Shown: piece by piece, positions 17,420 to 25,344 of the stretch
Numbering within the stretch: position 1 is the stretch's first letter
How the letters are laid out: every line of letters begins with the position of its first letter
Assembly: GCF_900104485.1 (NCBI RefSeq)
Contig: NZ_FMXQ01000013.1
Span: 1 to 64,000, forward strand
From: Bauldia litoralis
GTDB taxonomy: Bacteria; Pseudomonadota; Alphaproteobacteria; Rhizobiales; Kaistiaceae
Direction: 5' to 3'
DNA length: 64,000 nucleotides
Notes under the pieces: model-generated
What the model was told of the DNA's origin: nothing
The model's input: the letters and a program-made list of their open reading frames with translations, nothing else
Database searches by the model: none
Program-made: the position numbers and the translations under genes

Positions 17420-18366
17420 GCTCCCGCATGGATCATATAGTTGAGGATCATCGTCGGCTGGACGTTGTTGTGCGCCGAGCCGGAACCGGCGCTGCCGGAA
17501 TTGAACGCCGGGATATCGAAGCTGTGGGTGTGGGAACCGACCGTGCTGGTCGTCTTGGTATTGCCGGAGCCAGTCATGTCGGAGACCAGCGTACCGTCGC
17601 CGGATTTGGAGCGCTCATTGTAATTGAAGGTGTGGTTATGAGAACCACCGCTACCGGTAGTGAGCGCCCCACCCATATCGACGACGTGAGAATGGGAAGG
17701 TAGTTCCGCGGTCGCAAGCGTGTGGGTTTCGCCACCGCCCGTGGCCCCGAGCGTGTCACCGTTGAGGCCGCCGCTCTGGCCGGTGAGGCGGTTCGCGGAC
17801 GTACCGCCCATGTCGTCCTGGCCAGCAACGGTGCGTCCGCGCAGGTCCGGCAGAGTGAAGGTGGTCGAGCCGTTGCCTGCGCCGTAGGTCGTGCCGATGG
17901 CCGTGAAGAGTGCGCCATACGTGGTTCGACTGACATTCTGACCGAAGCAGAAGAGCCATTTGGCCGGTGCCGAGACGCCGGCGAAGGGAACGACAGCGCC
18001 GACAGGGACAAGGGAGGTCGACAGATCGGCCACGTCCGGGATGGCCAGTGCGACGGCCCCGGTCCTTCCGGCGACCGAGGTGACGACCCCAGCAATATCA
18101 GAGCCGGTCAGCGTAACAGCCCCCGTCCGCCCTGCGACCGAGGTAACCGATCCAGCGACATCAGAGACGGACAGCGCGACGGCGCCAGTCCTTCCCGCCA
18201 CCGAGGTCACGGGCCCGACCTCGACGATCGACGGCGTGCCATCGTCCTTCTTGAGGTAGAGCTTGCCGTCATTGGTGTTGACCGCGAGCTCGCCGAGCTG
18301 GAGGTCGGTGGCAAGCGGCACCTTGCCGGCACTCGCTGACCGCTTCAGGGTGATCGTGTTCGCCAT
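17416..18366 (-). CDS. Phage tail fibre with collar domain
   Basis: 316 residues. Attachment-type N-terminus (MANTITLKRSASAGKVPL, LGELAVNTNDGKLYLKKDDG), three tandem 21-residue repeats built on VTSVAGRTGAVAL, then a phage tail collar domain (PVGAVVPFAGVSAPAKWLFC, FTLPDLRGRTVAGQDD) and a His/Gly/Ser-rich tip (ELPSHSHVVDMGG, GSHNHTF, NVQPTMILNYMIHAGA). The tip is typical of T4 short-fibre-like metal-binding needles. Receptor binding is expected. Confidence 0.87.
   Translation of the reverse strand: MANTITLKRSASAGKVPLATDLQLGELAVNTNDGKLYLKKDDGTPSIVEVGPVTSVAGRTGAVALSVSDVAGSVTSVAGRTGAVTLTGSDIAGVVTSVAGRTGAVALAIPDVADLSTSLVPVGAVVPFAGVSAPAKWLFCFGQNVSRTTYGALFTAIGTTYGAGNGSTTFTLPDLRGRTVAGQDDMGGTSANRLTGQSGGLNGDTLGATGGGETHTLATAELPSHSHVVDMGGALTTGSGGSHNHTFNYNERSKSGDGTLVSDMTGSGNTKTTSTVGSHTHSFDIPAFNSGSAGSGSAHNNVQPTMILNYMIHAGA
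18022..18210 (-). repeat. Three 63-bp coding repeats in the fibre gene
   Basis: Residues 53-115 of the fibre are three 21-residue units, each starting VTSVAGRTGAV and ending in DVAG, DIAG or DVAD. A related single unit (PVSSVNGKTGLVSL) occurs in the next fibre gene upstream. DNA identity is partial, with synonymous changes. Confidence 0.85.
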
Positions 18367-18390
18367 TGACGCCTCAGCCGGGTCGGGGGA

Positions 18391-19197
18391 TCAGTAGGCC
18401 CCACCGTCGAAAATGGTGATCTGGTTCTGCAGACTGGTGAGAGTTGTCTGCAGGTTTGAGATCTGCGCGATCGCGTGGCCGTGATTGCTGTCGGCCTTGG
18501 CGCCGATGGCGGATACCAGGTTCGGAATGTCGGCCATGGTGAGGGAGACAAGACCGGTCTTGCCGTTCACTGAAGAGACTGGGCCGTTGGCGATGATCTG
18601 CTCCGCCGTGGTGGCGGCGGACTGGGCGGTCGTAGCTGCATCCTGGGCAAGTATCAGCGTCGCCTCTACCTCAACGGCCGCTTCAAGAATGGAAACAGCG
18701 AGGCCGGCGCTTGCCGAAATCACCCAGTCGGCATGTTCTATTTCCCCGAGGGCGCCATGGATGGCGACGACCACGAAGGCGAGGCCGCCGTTTGCACGGT
18801 CGTAGTCCTGCACGCGGAGTGCTGCCCAGTGGTCGAGTGCCTCGTCATCCTGCCGCGACAGGATCACATAGGGCGTTGGTGCGAAGAGCGGCCGGGCCGG
18901 CGTATCGTCAACGGTGAGGGTGGTCTCGAGCCCGACGGTCAACGTCAGCGGTGACGTGGACGTCGCGACCAGGAAGCCGCTCTCGGCTGCCGCCTGAGCT
19001 TGGGCAAGGGCCGGACCGAGCACTTCATTGACGCGCGCGAGACCAAGGGCGACCAGCCGGTTGGTGGCCCCGTTGACGGTGGCAAGCTCCGCGTCGATCT
19101 GGCTGATGGTCTCGGCAATCAGCCGGAAGCGCCGGTTGAAGAAGTCGCGGTCGAGGGGCTGCCGATCCCGGACCCGGAGATCCTCGAACCTCAACAT
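18391..19197 (-). CDS. Phage tail fibre-like protein
   Basis: 268 residues from ATG 19197 (MLRFEDLRVRDRQPLDRDFF). The N-terminal part is helical (IAETISQIDAELATVNGATN), the middle is an RBP-like beta domain (LTLTVGLETTLTVDDTPARP), followed by a coiled part (LAQDAATTAQSAATTAEQI), one PVSSVNGKTGLVSL unit, and HGHAIAQISNLQTTLTSLQ with a DGGAY end. The HGHAIA motif is shared with the fibre at 4468-5217. Probably a fibre segment linking baseplate and distal fibre. Confidence 0.7.
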   Translation of the reverse strand: MLRFEDLRVRDRQPLDRDFFNRRFRLIAETISQIDAELATVNGATNRLVALGLARVNEVLGPALAQAQAAAESGFLVATSTSPLTLTVGLETTLTVDDTPARPLFAPTPYVILSRQDDEALDHWAALRVQDYDRANGGLAFVVVAIHGALGEIEHADWVISASAGLAVSILEAAVEVEATLILAQDAATTAQSAATTAEQIIANGPVSSVNGKTGLVSLTMADIPNLVSAIGAKADSNHGHAIAQISNLQTTLTSLQNQITIFDGGAY

Positions 19198-19201
19198 CCG
19201 C

Positions 19202-19372
19202 TCACCTCGCGTAGACCGGGTCCGCCGACGCGATGGCGTCTGGCGCGGTTTCCCTGATCGCATCGTGAAGCGCCGCCTTGACCTGGTAGCGCGCGCCAGG
19301 CCGGAGCCAGGTGTTCGCGACCTCGACCGGCCGGTTGACGGTCAGCTTGTAGTGCGTGGGCTTCTTCGCCAT
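19202..19372 (-). CDS. Small phage protein between fibre genes
   Basis: 56 residues from ATG 19372: MAKKPTHYKLTVNRPVEVAN, then TWLRPGARYQVKAALHDAIR and a short tail ending DPVYAR. It ends 4 bp before the start of the next gene and follows the large fibre-associated gene with a 14-bp gap. The arrangement and protein-like sequence support a real gene; function unknown, perhaps a fibre adaptor. Confidence 0.7.
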   Translation of the reverse strand: MAKKPTHYKLTVNRPVEVANTWLRPGARYQVKAALHDAIRETAPDAIASADPVYAR

Positions 19373-19386
19373 GGGTCAGGCTCCGA

Positions 19387-21693
19387 TTACGACTGCGAGA
19401 ACTCGATGAGTTCGCCGATATGAAAGAGGCCGGCGGCACTGGTGGTCGAGCCGACGATACTCACCGCGTAGAAGCTGACGGCGGTGACGTTGAAGACCGA
19501 AGTCCGGCGGATCGAACCATCGGGCAAAGTCACATCCTCGATGACGTCCGCGGTCTCCGATCCGCTGAGGTCGGCGCCGGTCAGCAGCGAGACGGTGCAG
19601 TCGTGGGTGGCCTCGTCGTAGGCCTGCAGGTCAACGATGACCTTGATGCTGTTGCTGGGTGACCCCAGCGTCCGCAGCGCCCCGACCCAGGTAAACGCGG
19701 TCCTTGGCCGGCTGACGATCACCTCCGAACCGGTGAGCCCGAAGCCGGGCATCAGGTCGGTGGTCCCGGTCAGCGTCACCCGGAGCGGCAGGATGGCCGG
19801 GAGCCCGGAGAGGTTCGGGCCGTTGGGTTCGCCGTCGAGCGGCACCCAGGCGCCGTTGACCTGGACCTCGAAGTCGGTGCGGCAGGCCGGCGGGGTGATG
19901 CCCTCATTGAGGATGTCGATGTCGAGAATCCCACCGGCCAGCTGCAGCGCGGTCAACTCGACCGACAGGCGTGTCCGCTCGAACTTCGCGAAGTAGAGCC
20001 GCATCTTGAGGTCGTCGACCAGATTGCCGGCAAAGAAGGCGCCGTCGGTCGAGACGAAGAAGGTGCCCTGGACGACGCCATTGTCGGTGTTGGTCATCGC
20101 GACATAATGGTCGCCGGTGGTGACGCAGACGATCGCATAGCGGCGTCCGGCAACCAGATAGGTCGGCGGCAGTACGACCTTGGTCTCGACGAGAGAGGGG
20201 AGCCCGGCGCCACCGGAGATCGAACCGACCTTGATGTCGGCGACCGGCACGGTGGTGCGGGACAGGACCCGCGTCAGGTCGGGCATGCCGAAGGCGGTCT
20301 CACAGACGAGGACCGTGACATCGCCGGTCGCTGCCTTGCGGGAGAAGTAGAGACCGACCTGGCTGAGCCAGCCATCCTGGGAGTTCAGGAAAGTCTGGGC
20401 TACCTGCTGGCCGTTGATCGCGGCGGTCGAGGTGACCCGTTCCCAGTATGGCTCCTGGTAGATGTCGATCCAGAATTGCCGGAGCCGGATCCAGTGGACA
20501 TTGCCGTTGGGGATGACCTGGCCATTCGGCATGCGGTCGGGGATGCCGTTGAGCACCTCCCAGGTCTCGCCTTTTCGCCGGAAGACGTTCTGGGTCATGT
20601 CATAGGCGCCCTGGCGCCACCAGGCCGAGTTCGAGCAGACCTCCTTGCTGGCGCCATAGCGCCGGCGCTCCCGGCTGCGGGTGAGCTGGCGGATTTCCGT
20701 GGTCTCGTAGGTGTACTGGGCCATCCGGGTCTCGCCGGAGTAGCCGGTGAGGTCCATGCGGACGGCATGGCCGTATTTTGGCAGGACGAAGCCGTTGTTG
20801 ACCGTGACGTAGACATTGTTGGGGTTGAGAAGCGCCAGCGCCGTGGTCGCTGACCCGGCTTCGCCGAAGCGGACACCTTCCTCGACCAGCGCGTCATAGC
20901 TGAGGTGATCCGGGTTCGATCCCTCCTCGGTCAGGAAGTGATCGGTGCCGTAGTAGATGTAGGCGCCAGGCTCGTAGACCTTTTTCCTCAGGTCCTCGAG
21001 CTGCTGGGTGAGGTCGACCACCTCGTTCTTCAGGGCAAAGGCAAGCATGCGGTCGGCAAGGGCCGAAAGGTCGGTGCGGAGTGTGTCGACCTGGCCGCTG
21101 ATCTGGCCGCGCCAGAGTTCAAGCGACGTCACCCGGTTGGCGACGAGGCGGAGGTTCGGCAGCTGGGTCGGCGTCCACTGCTCGATCGACAGGATCCCGG
21201 TGGTATCGAGGAGCAGATAGGCCAATACCGTGACATTGGCGTCGGTCGCCGGAACCGACGGATCCGGGCTTTCTGTCCCGGCGACTGAGGAGACCTCGCA
21301 GCGCCGGTGGCTTTCCATGGCAACTGACTGCGGTTCGGTGGTGCCGAGCTGGGCGTCGATGAGGAAGTCGCGGGGCTGGACGTCGGTATCGACCGGTTGG
21401 CCAAAGGCGACCAGCGCGATCCGCTTCTTCGTGACCAGCGGCAGGGCATTGAACAGATCGATGACGACATCATCGTCGCGGGCGAAGACCGCGCCACCGG
21501 CGTAAAGACGCCCGGCGCTCAGCGTCACCTCGGTCGCGGCGGTCTTGGTCGCCGAAAAGCCGACATAGCCCTTGCCGGTCTCGATCGCGTCATTGACCAC
21601 ATGGTCGATCGCGGCGCGGGCAAAATCCTGCGCATTGTTGAGGTCCGCCGACTGGAGCTCCTGCCGGTCGCGGAAGAGAACGGTGCTTTCCAT
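19387..21693 (-). CDS. Large phage tail-associated structural protein (DUF4815-like)
   Basis: 768 residues. The N-terminus (LFRDRQELQSADLNNAQDFA; GRLYAGGAVFARDDDVV; LVTKKRIALVAFG) matches the type of large baseplate/fibre proteins annotated DUF4815. The middle contains EVVDLTQQLEDLRKKVYEPG coiled region and a Trp/Tyr-rich beta region; the C-terminus is made of beta modules (LSVELTALQLAGGILDIDIL; FNVTAVSFYAVSIVGSTTS). It lies directly after gpI, where P2 has the fibre gene H. Likely the proximal fibre or fibre network. Confidence 0.7.
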   Translation of the reverse strand: MESTVLFRDRQELQSADLNNAQDFARAAIDHVVNDAIETGKGYVGFSATKTAATEVTLSAGRLYAGGAVFARDDDVVIDLFNALPLVTKKRIALVAFGQPVDTDVQPRDFLIDAQLGTTEPQSVAMESHRRCEVSSVAGTESPDPSVPATDANVTVLAYLLLDTTGILSIEQWTPTQLPNLRLVANRVTSLELWRGQISGQVDTLRTDLSALADRMLAFALKNEVVDLTQQLEDLRKKVYEPGAYIYYGTDHFLTEEGSNPDHLSYDALVEEGVRFGEAGSATTALALLNPNNVYVTVNNGFVLPKYGHAVRMDLTGYSGETRMAQYTYETTEIRQLTRSRERRRYGASKEVCSNSAWWRQGAYDMTQNVFRRKGETWEVLNGIPDRMPNGQVIPNGNVHWIRLRQFWIDIYQEPYWERVTSTAAINGQQVAQTFLNSQDGWLSQVGLYFSRKAATGDVTVLVCETAFGMPDLTRVLSRTTVPVADIKVGSISGGAGLPSLVETKVVLPPTYLVAGRRYAIVCVTTGDHYVAMTNTDNGVVQGTFFVSTDGAFFAGNLVDDLKMRLYFAKFERTRLSVELTALQLAGGILDIDILNEGITPPACRTDFEVQVNGAWVPLDGEPNGPNLSGLPAILPLRVTLTGTTDLMPGFGLTGSEVIVSRPRTAFTWVGALRTLGSPSNSIKVIVDLQAYDEATHDCTVSLLTGADLSGSETADVIEDVTLPDGSIRRTSVFNVTAVSFYAVSIVGSTTSAAGLFHIGELIEFSQS

Positions 21694-21698
21694 GGGAG

Positions 21699-22973
21699 TC
21701 AGACCTCGATGAATTGGCCGAGCGTGGCGTTACCGACGGACAGGCGGTCGCCGGCGCGGGGAATCCGCCAGGTTCTTGTGTCGATCAGGATCCGGTCGCG
21801 CAGCGCCTTCGACACCCGGATGGCTTCGCGGACATCGGCGATGGGCTTGCGGTTTCCGGCAACCGGATAGCCGTTGACGAATTGTCCGGCAGTTCGCGGC
21901 GCCTTGTGACCGACGATCCGGGTCTGGACCTCGGCGTGATAGGCCGGCATCCCCAGCCGGGTGAAACCGAGATGGGTCGAGCGGCGGCGATCGTCCGGCA
22001 CCCGGTCCGGGTCGTGGATGTGCCAGCGCTCGTAGAGAAAGCGCCAGGCGATGGTCGGTGGCAGGCATTTGCCGGCGATGAACTGGCGACGCGCTGCATA
22101 AAGGGCGGTCGGCTGCCCGAGGTGGGCCTCAGTGACCGACTGCGGCCTGATGTCGATCAGCTCGGCTTTCGGCCAGGTGGTCGTGTAGGTCTCGCGGCCG
22201 AGCCGGAACTCGTAGCTGGCTTCACGCGGGATCCGGACGATGCGTTGGCGGACGCCGAAATCGTCGATCAGGAAGGCCCGCGTCTTTGGTGGCGCGTTGA
22301 GGTGGACGGCGGCGGTGGGCTTCGGGGCGAGGATAACCTCGTCGTAGGCCGCGGCATGGAACCGGCCAACCCCCTCGGGGGTGACGGCCCGGATGGTCAG
22401 GGTCGTTTCGACGCCGCGGTCCCAGAGTTTTGCCGTACGCACGAAGCGCGACCAGGCGCCGACATCCTTGACCATACAGGCGCCAAGATAGGCCCTGTCC
22501 CGGCCGAACGCCTTGTTGGTGAAGTGGGCAAACCTATAGGTCGCCCGCGCCACGAACGGATGGACCCGCAACTGAGCAAAGCGCGCCAGAAACGCTGCCC
22601 GTTCCCCGACGGTCAACGCCGGGATCATGTAGGTCTTCGCCGGCGGCACGATAAAGCGGCGGGGCTCGGCGCCCATGATCCGGATATGCTCGGCAATCGA
22701 TGCCGCGGTCCCCTTGCGGGCATGCATCGGCAGCGCGCGAGCGGCGAGAACCCGGCGCTTGTCCTCCGGCCAGTCGGCGTCCCAGAGATCGACAGACAGG
22801 CCCCAGGCCAGCCAGGGCAGATGCGGCGTCGGGATGCCAAACGGCTGAACCAGCTTCGGCAGATCGACCGGCAGGTCGTCAACGCGGGCGCCGCTGAGGT
22901 CGGCGGCCTCCTCGAACGCGGTCCGGTTCGGCGGCAGCAGGCTGGTTCGGGTCAAGGCGATCTCATTCGTCAC
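21699..22973 (-). CDS. I: P2-type baseplate protein gpI with C-terminal extension
   Basis: 424 residues from a GTG overlapping the gpJ stop. The first ~190 residues are gpI-like: LLPPNRTAFEEAADLSGAR, LPWLAWGLSVDLWDADWPED, KRRVLAARALPMHARKGTAA. The remainder (about 230 residues) is an added beta-rich region not present in P2 gpI (about 170 residues), containing IRAVTPEGVGRFHAAAYDEV and RIPREASYEFRLGRETY. gpI connects the wedge with the fibres; the extension may be the fibre dock. Confidence 0.82.
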   Translation of the reverse strand: MTNEIALTRTSLLPPNRTAFEEAADLSGARVDDLPVDLPKLVQPFGIPTPHLPWLAWGLSVDLWDADWPEDKRRVLAARALPMHARKGTAASIAEHIRIMGAEPRRFIVPPAKTYMIPALTVGERAAFLARFAQLRVHPFVARATYRFAHFTNKAFGRDRAYLGACMVKDVGAWSRFVRTAKLWDRGVETTLTIRAVTPEGVGRFHAAAYDEVILAPKPTAAVHLNAPPKTRAFLIDDFGVRQRIVRIPREASYEFRLGRETYTTTWPKAELIDIRPQSVTEAHLGQPTALYAARRQFIAGKCLPPTIAWRFLYERWHIHDPDRVPDDRRRSTHLGFTRLGMPAYHAEVQTRIVGHKAPRTAGQFVNGYPVAGNRKPIADVREAIRVSKALRDRILIDTRTWRIPRAGDRLSVGNATLGQFIEV

Positions 22974-23823
22974 GCGTTGAGGCGGTCGTGATGTCGATGG
23001 CGTCGACGGCGTAGACTTGCGTGACGTCGAGCACGACGTCTTCGGTAGGAGATATCAGGTCGACGGAATGCACGCCTTCCTGATGCAGCCTGGCGTAGAT
23101 CGCTGAACGCCGGAGGTTCATGCCGAGCATCCGGTTCTGCTCGACCCATTCGGAGAGCGCCGTCGTCGCGCGATCGCGGACGATGCCGGCGTCCGGACCC
23201 GGGTAGAGCGTGAGGCGGGCCTCGATCGTGAGAGGCCGCAGAACAGGCGGCAGCACCTGCACCACGTCAGTCAGCGGCCGGATCGCATCGTCCTGAAGGT
23301 GCAGCCGGATCGTCTCGCGCTCGGCCTCGCTCGGGGTCGGATCGGGCCCGGCACGGAGCACCGTGACGCGGATCACGCCCGGCTGGGTCATGATCGCGGA
23401 GACGTCGCGCGCCCACGGCGCGACCGTCAGCACATGGTATTGGTAAGCGCCCTCCGGGCCGGCGACCGAAAAGGCCTCCGGCGCGAGCTGGACGCGTCTC
23501 CGAAGCCGGTCATCGGTTTCGCCTTCCTGCCGTGCGGTTCCGAACAGGGCTCCAAGGTGATCGAGGTTCGAGCCCCAGGACGACGCCAGTACGACAGCGC
23601 GCGCACCGTCGTTGATCCGCGACCGCAGCCGCAGTTCGCGATAGGCGAAGGCCTCGATCAGCTTCCGTGCCGGCTCGCTCTCGAGGTCGATGACGCCGGC
23701 GATCAGCGGAAACCGAGCGACCAGATCGTCGCGCATCTCAGCAACGATGGCCTCATACTCGAGGGTCTCGATGATATCGGGCGGCGCCAGGCCGGACAGG
23801 TCGATCGCGGTGAACCGGCTCAC
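22963..23823 (-). CDS. J: P2-type baseplate protein gpJ
   Basis: 286 residues from a GTG in a GTGA overlap with the preceding gene. Baseplate J-like features: MSRFTAIDLSGLAPPDIIET, YRELRLRSRINDGARAVVLA, LDHLGALFGTARQEGETDD, and GAYQYHVLTVAPWARDVSA. Wedge component of the contractile baseplate. Confidence 0.92.
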   Translation of the reverse strand: MSRFTAIDLSGLAPPDIIETLEYEAIVAEMRDDLVARFPLIAGVIDLESEPARKLIEAFAYRELRLRSRINDGARAVVLASSWGSNLDHLGALFGTARQEGETDDRLRRRVQLAPEAFSVAGPEGAYQYHVLTVAPWARDVSAIMTQPGVIRVTVLRAGPDPTPSEAERETIRLHLQDDAIRPLTDVVQVLPPVLRPLTIEARLTLYPGPDAGIVRDRATTALSEWVEQNRMLGMNLRRSAIYARLHQEGVHSVDLISPTEDVVLDVTQVYAVDAIDITTASTRDE

Positions 23824-24242
23824 GGGACCATCCTCTCCTCGATCAGCAAGCCGTCAGGATTGGCATAGGCGTCGAGCCGCCGCGCGCCCTCTACCGTGAA
23901 GTCGCCATGGACGGCTCGCGGGCGATACTCGCCTTCCAGAAAGACATGCAGCTGGCCGTCGCGGGTGACCTTGATCACCTCGATCCGGGTCACCCGAAAC
24001 CGCGGCTCCCATTGCTCGATCGCCGAGGTGATCGCGACAAAATACGGCGTCACCTCGTTCGGTGTGATCAGCCGGCCGAGCAGGTTCGGCACGAACGAGC
24101 CGTACCACTCCCGCATGACCCGCGATCCGAAGCGGGTGTCGAAGATATCGCGGAGCGACTGAACGACATGCTCCCAGCCCGTGACAATGCTCCCGGTGGC
24201 CGCATTGATGCCGACCGACGGGTCACGGAGATTGATGGACAT
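23820..24242 (-). CDS. Baseplate protein gp25/P2 gpW-like
   Basis: 140 residues with the gpW/gp25 signature VQSLRDIFDTRFGSRVMRE and YGSFVPNLLGRLITPNE, and IEQWEPRFRVTRIEVIK. It is a lysozyme-like baseplate wedge protein that nucleates sheath assembly. Coupled to gpJ by overlap. Confidence 0.9.
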   Translation of the reverse strand: MSINLRDPSVGINAATGSIVTGWEHVVQSLRDIFDTRFGSRVMREWYGSFVPNLLGRLITPNEVTPYFVAITSAIEQWEPRFRVTRIEVIKVTRDGQLHVFLEGEYRPRAVHGDFTVEGARRLDAYANPDGLLIEERMVP

Positions 24243-24250
24243 GGTGCCGG

Positions 24251-24502
24251 CTATCGCTTCTGGCGTCGCGGCTTCTCGTCGTCATGGTCCAGCGGCCGCT
24301 GCGGCTCGCCGGTCTCAGAGACCGGATCTTGTTCTCGCAGCTCCGTTTCCGACGGAGTTGGGGCATCGATGGCGACCAGCGTGCCCAGCCGAAGCTCGTG
24401 TTCGGCCTGCTTCCCGGTCAGTTCAAGAACCATGCCGACACCGGTGTTGCGACGGGCCGCGACAAAGGGGCCCGCCTTTTCGGTGATGGCGTAGCGGGGC
24501 AT
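24251..24502 (-). CDS. Small phage baseplate-region protein
   Basis: 83 residues from ATG 24502 (MPRYAITEKAGPFVAARRNT). The first 50 residues form a compact domain (GVGMVLELTGKQAEHELRLG); the C-terminal third is charged and probably disordered. It lies between gpV and gp25-like genes, a spot where related prophages often carry a small unnamed protein. Function unknown. Confidence 0.6.
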   Translation of the reverse strand: MPRYAITEKAGPFVAARRNTGVGMVLELTGKQAEHELRLGTLVAIDAPTPSETELREQDPVSETGEPQRPLDHDDEKPRRQKR

Positions 24503-24515
24503 TGACCATCCTTTC

Positions 24516-25133
24516 TCAGTTGGCGGGCACATCGGTCTTGCTGCTACCTACGACGATCCCGCCGTGGATGTGGGTCGCGCCGATGTTCTTGCCGTCATGG
24601 GTGACCTCGCCGCCGGAAATGGTGACGCCATCGCCCGTGATGTTCAGCGCGACACCACCGACATCGATAGCCAGACGGTCATCCTTGACGCTGATCCGCG
24701 CGTCGCCAAAGGTTAGGACATTCTCGTTGCCGCTCTCGGAGGGCGACGGGTTCTGATTCGACCAGGTGAACGGTAGCGCCACCCCCTGCTGCCAGTCGCC
24801 GGCCGGCGCCAGCAAACTGAACTGTTGCCCCTTCGAAGGCGGCGCATGGATCTTCAGTGCACCGGCGACCTGGGCGTACGGAATCCACGGCGACAGGAAG
24901 GGGTCGCCGTCAACGTCATTTCCGAAGTTCAGCCGCACGCGGTGCCTGGCCGGATCGACCTCCTCAACGGTTCCGTGCCTGACCATTCCAGCGATGCGGC
25001 GCTCGAGCTCGGCGACACGGGCAATGATTTCGACGATCTCACGCACGAGGCCAAGCATCTGTCGCTGTCGCGCCCGGCGGAGCGCTGCCCCAGGCGCCAC
25101 GGCGCCGATCGCCCGATCGAGCCAGTTCATCAC
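24516..25133 (-). CDS. V: P2-type baseplate spike protein gpV
   Basis: 205 residues: N-terminal helix (ARQRQMLGLVREIVEIIARV), OB-fold (MVRHGTVEEVDPARHRVRL; APPSKGQQFSLLAPAGDW), then a repetitive beta-helix tip ending in GATHIHGGIVVGSSKTD; the HxH motif near the end is the iron-binding apex of gpV spikes. It pierces the outer membrane. It begins 3 bp after the gpW stop, where head genes would be expected. Confidence 0.92.
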   Translation of the reverse strand: MMNWLDRAIGAVAPGAALRRARQRQMLGLVREIVEIIARVAELERRIAGMVRHGTVEEVDPARHRVRLNFGNDVDGDPFLSPWIPYAQVAGALKIHAPPSKGQQFSLLAPAGDWQQGVALPFTWSNQNPSPSESGNENVLTFGDARISVKDDRLAIDVGGVALNITGDGVTISGGEVTHDGKNIGATHIHGGIVVGSSKTDVPAN

Positions 25134-25136
25134 CGT

Positions 25137-25340
25137 TCAGCCCTTGCGGAAGGATGCAAGGCTCCGGCGGGGCCGGGGCTGGCCGCTCGCCCTGGCCATC
25201 TCGGCCTCGATCCGCCGGATCCGGCCGAGAAGATCGGTGGCTGAGCCATATTCGACGCTGCGGCCTTCAAAACTCACCCGGAGCGTGCCCGCGGCATAGG
25301 CTTTGCGGAGCGCCGACAGTTCGGCTTCGGTCCATTGCAT
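25137..25340 (-). CDS. Lambda gpW-like head-tail joining protein
   Basis: 67 residues: MQWTEAELSALRKAYAAGTL, RVSFEGRSVEYGSATDLLG, RIRRIEAEMAR, followed by an Arg-rich tail. The helix-hairpin-helix layout fits lambda gpW. It normally joins portal and tail, but no portal gene is present here. Starts 4 bp after the terminase stop. Confidence 0.8.
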   Translation of the reverse strand: MQWTEAELSALRKAYAAGTLRVSFEGRSVEYGSATDLLGRIRRIEAEMARASGQPRPRRSLASFRKG

Positions 25341-25344
25341 GCCG

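Noticed and set aside
17151-17444. Plus-strand frame with a Gly-Ser repeat
   Set aside because: It is the antisense shadow of the Glu-Pro linker in the minus-strand gene at 16964-17419; the repeat arises from the same hexamer run.
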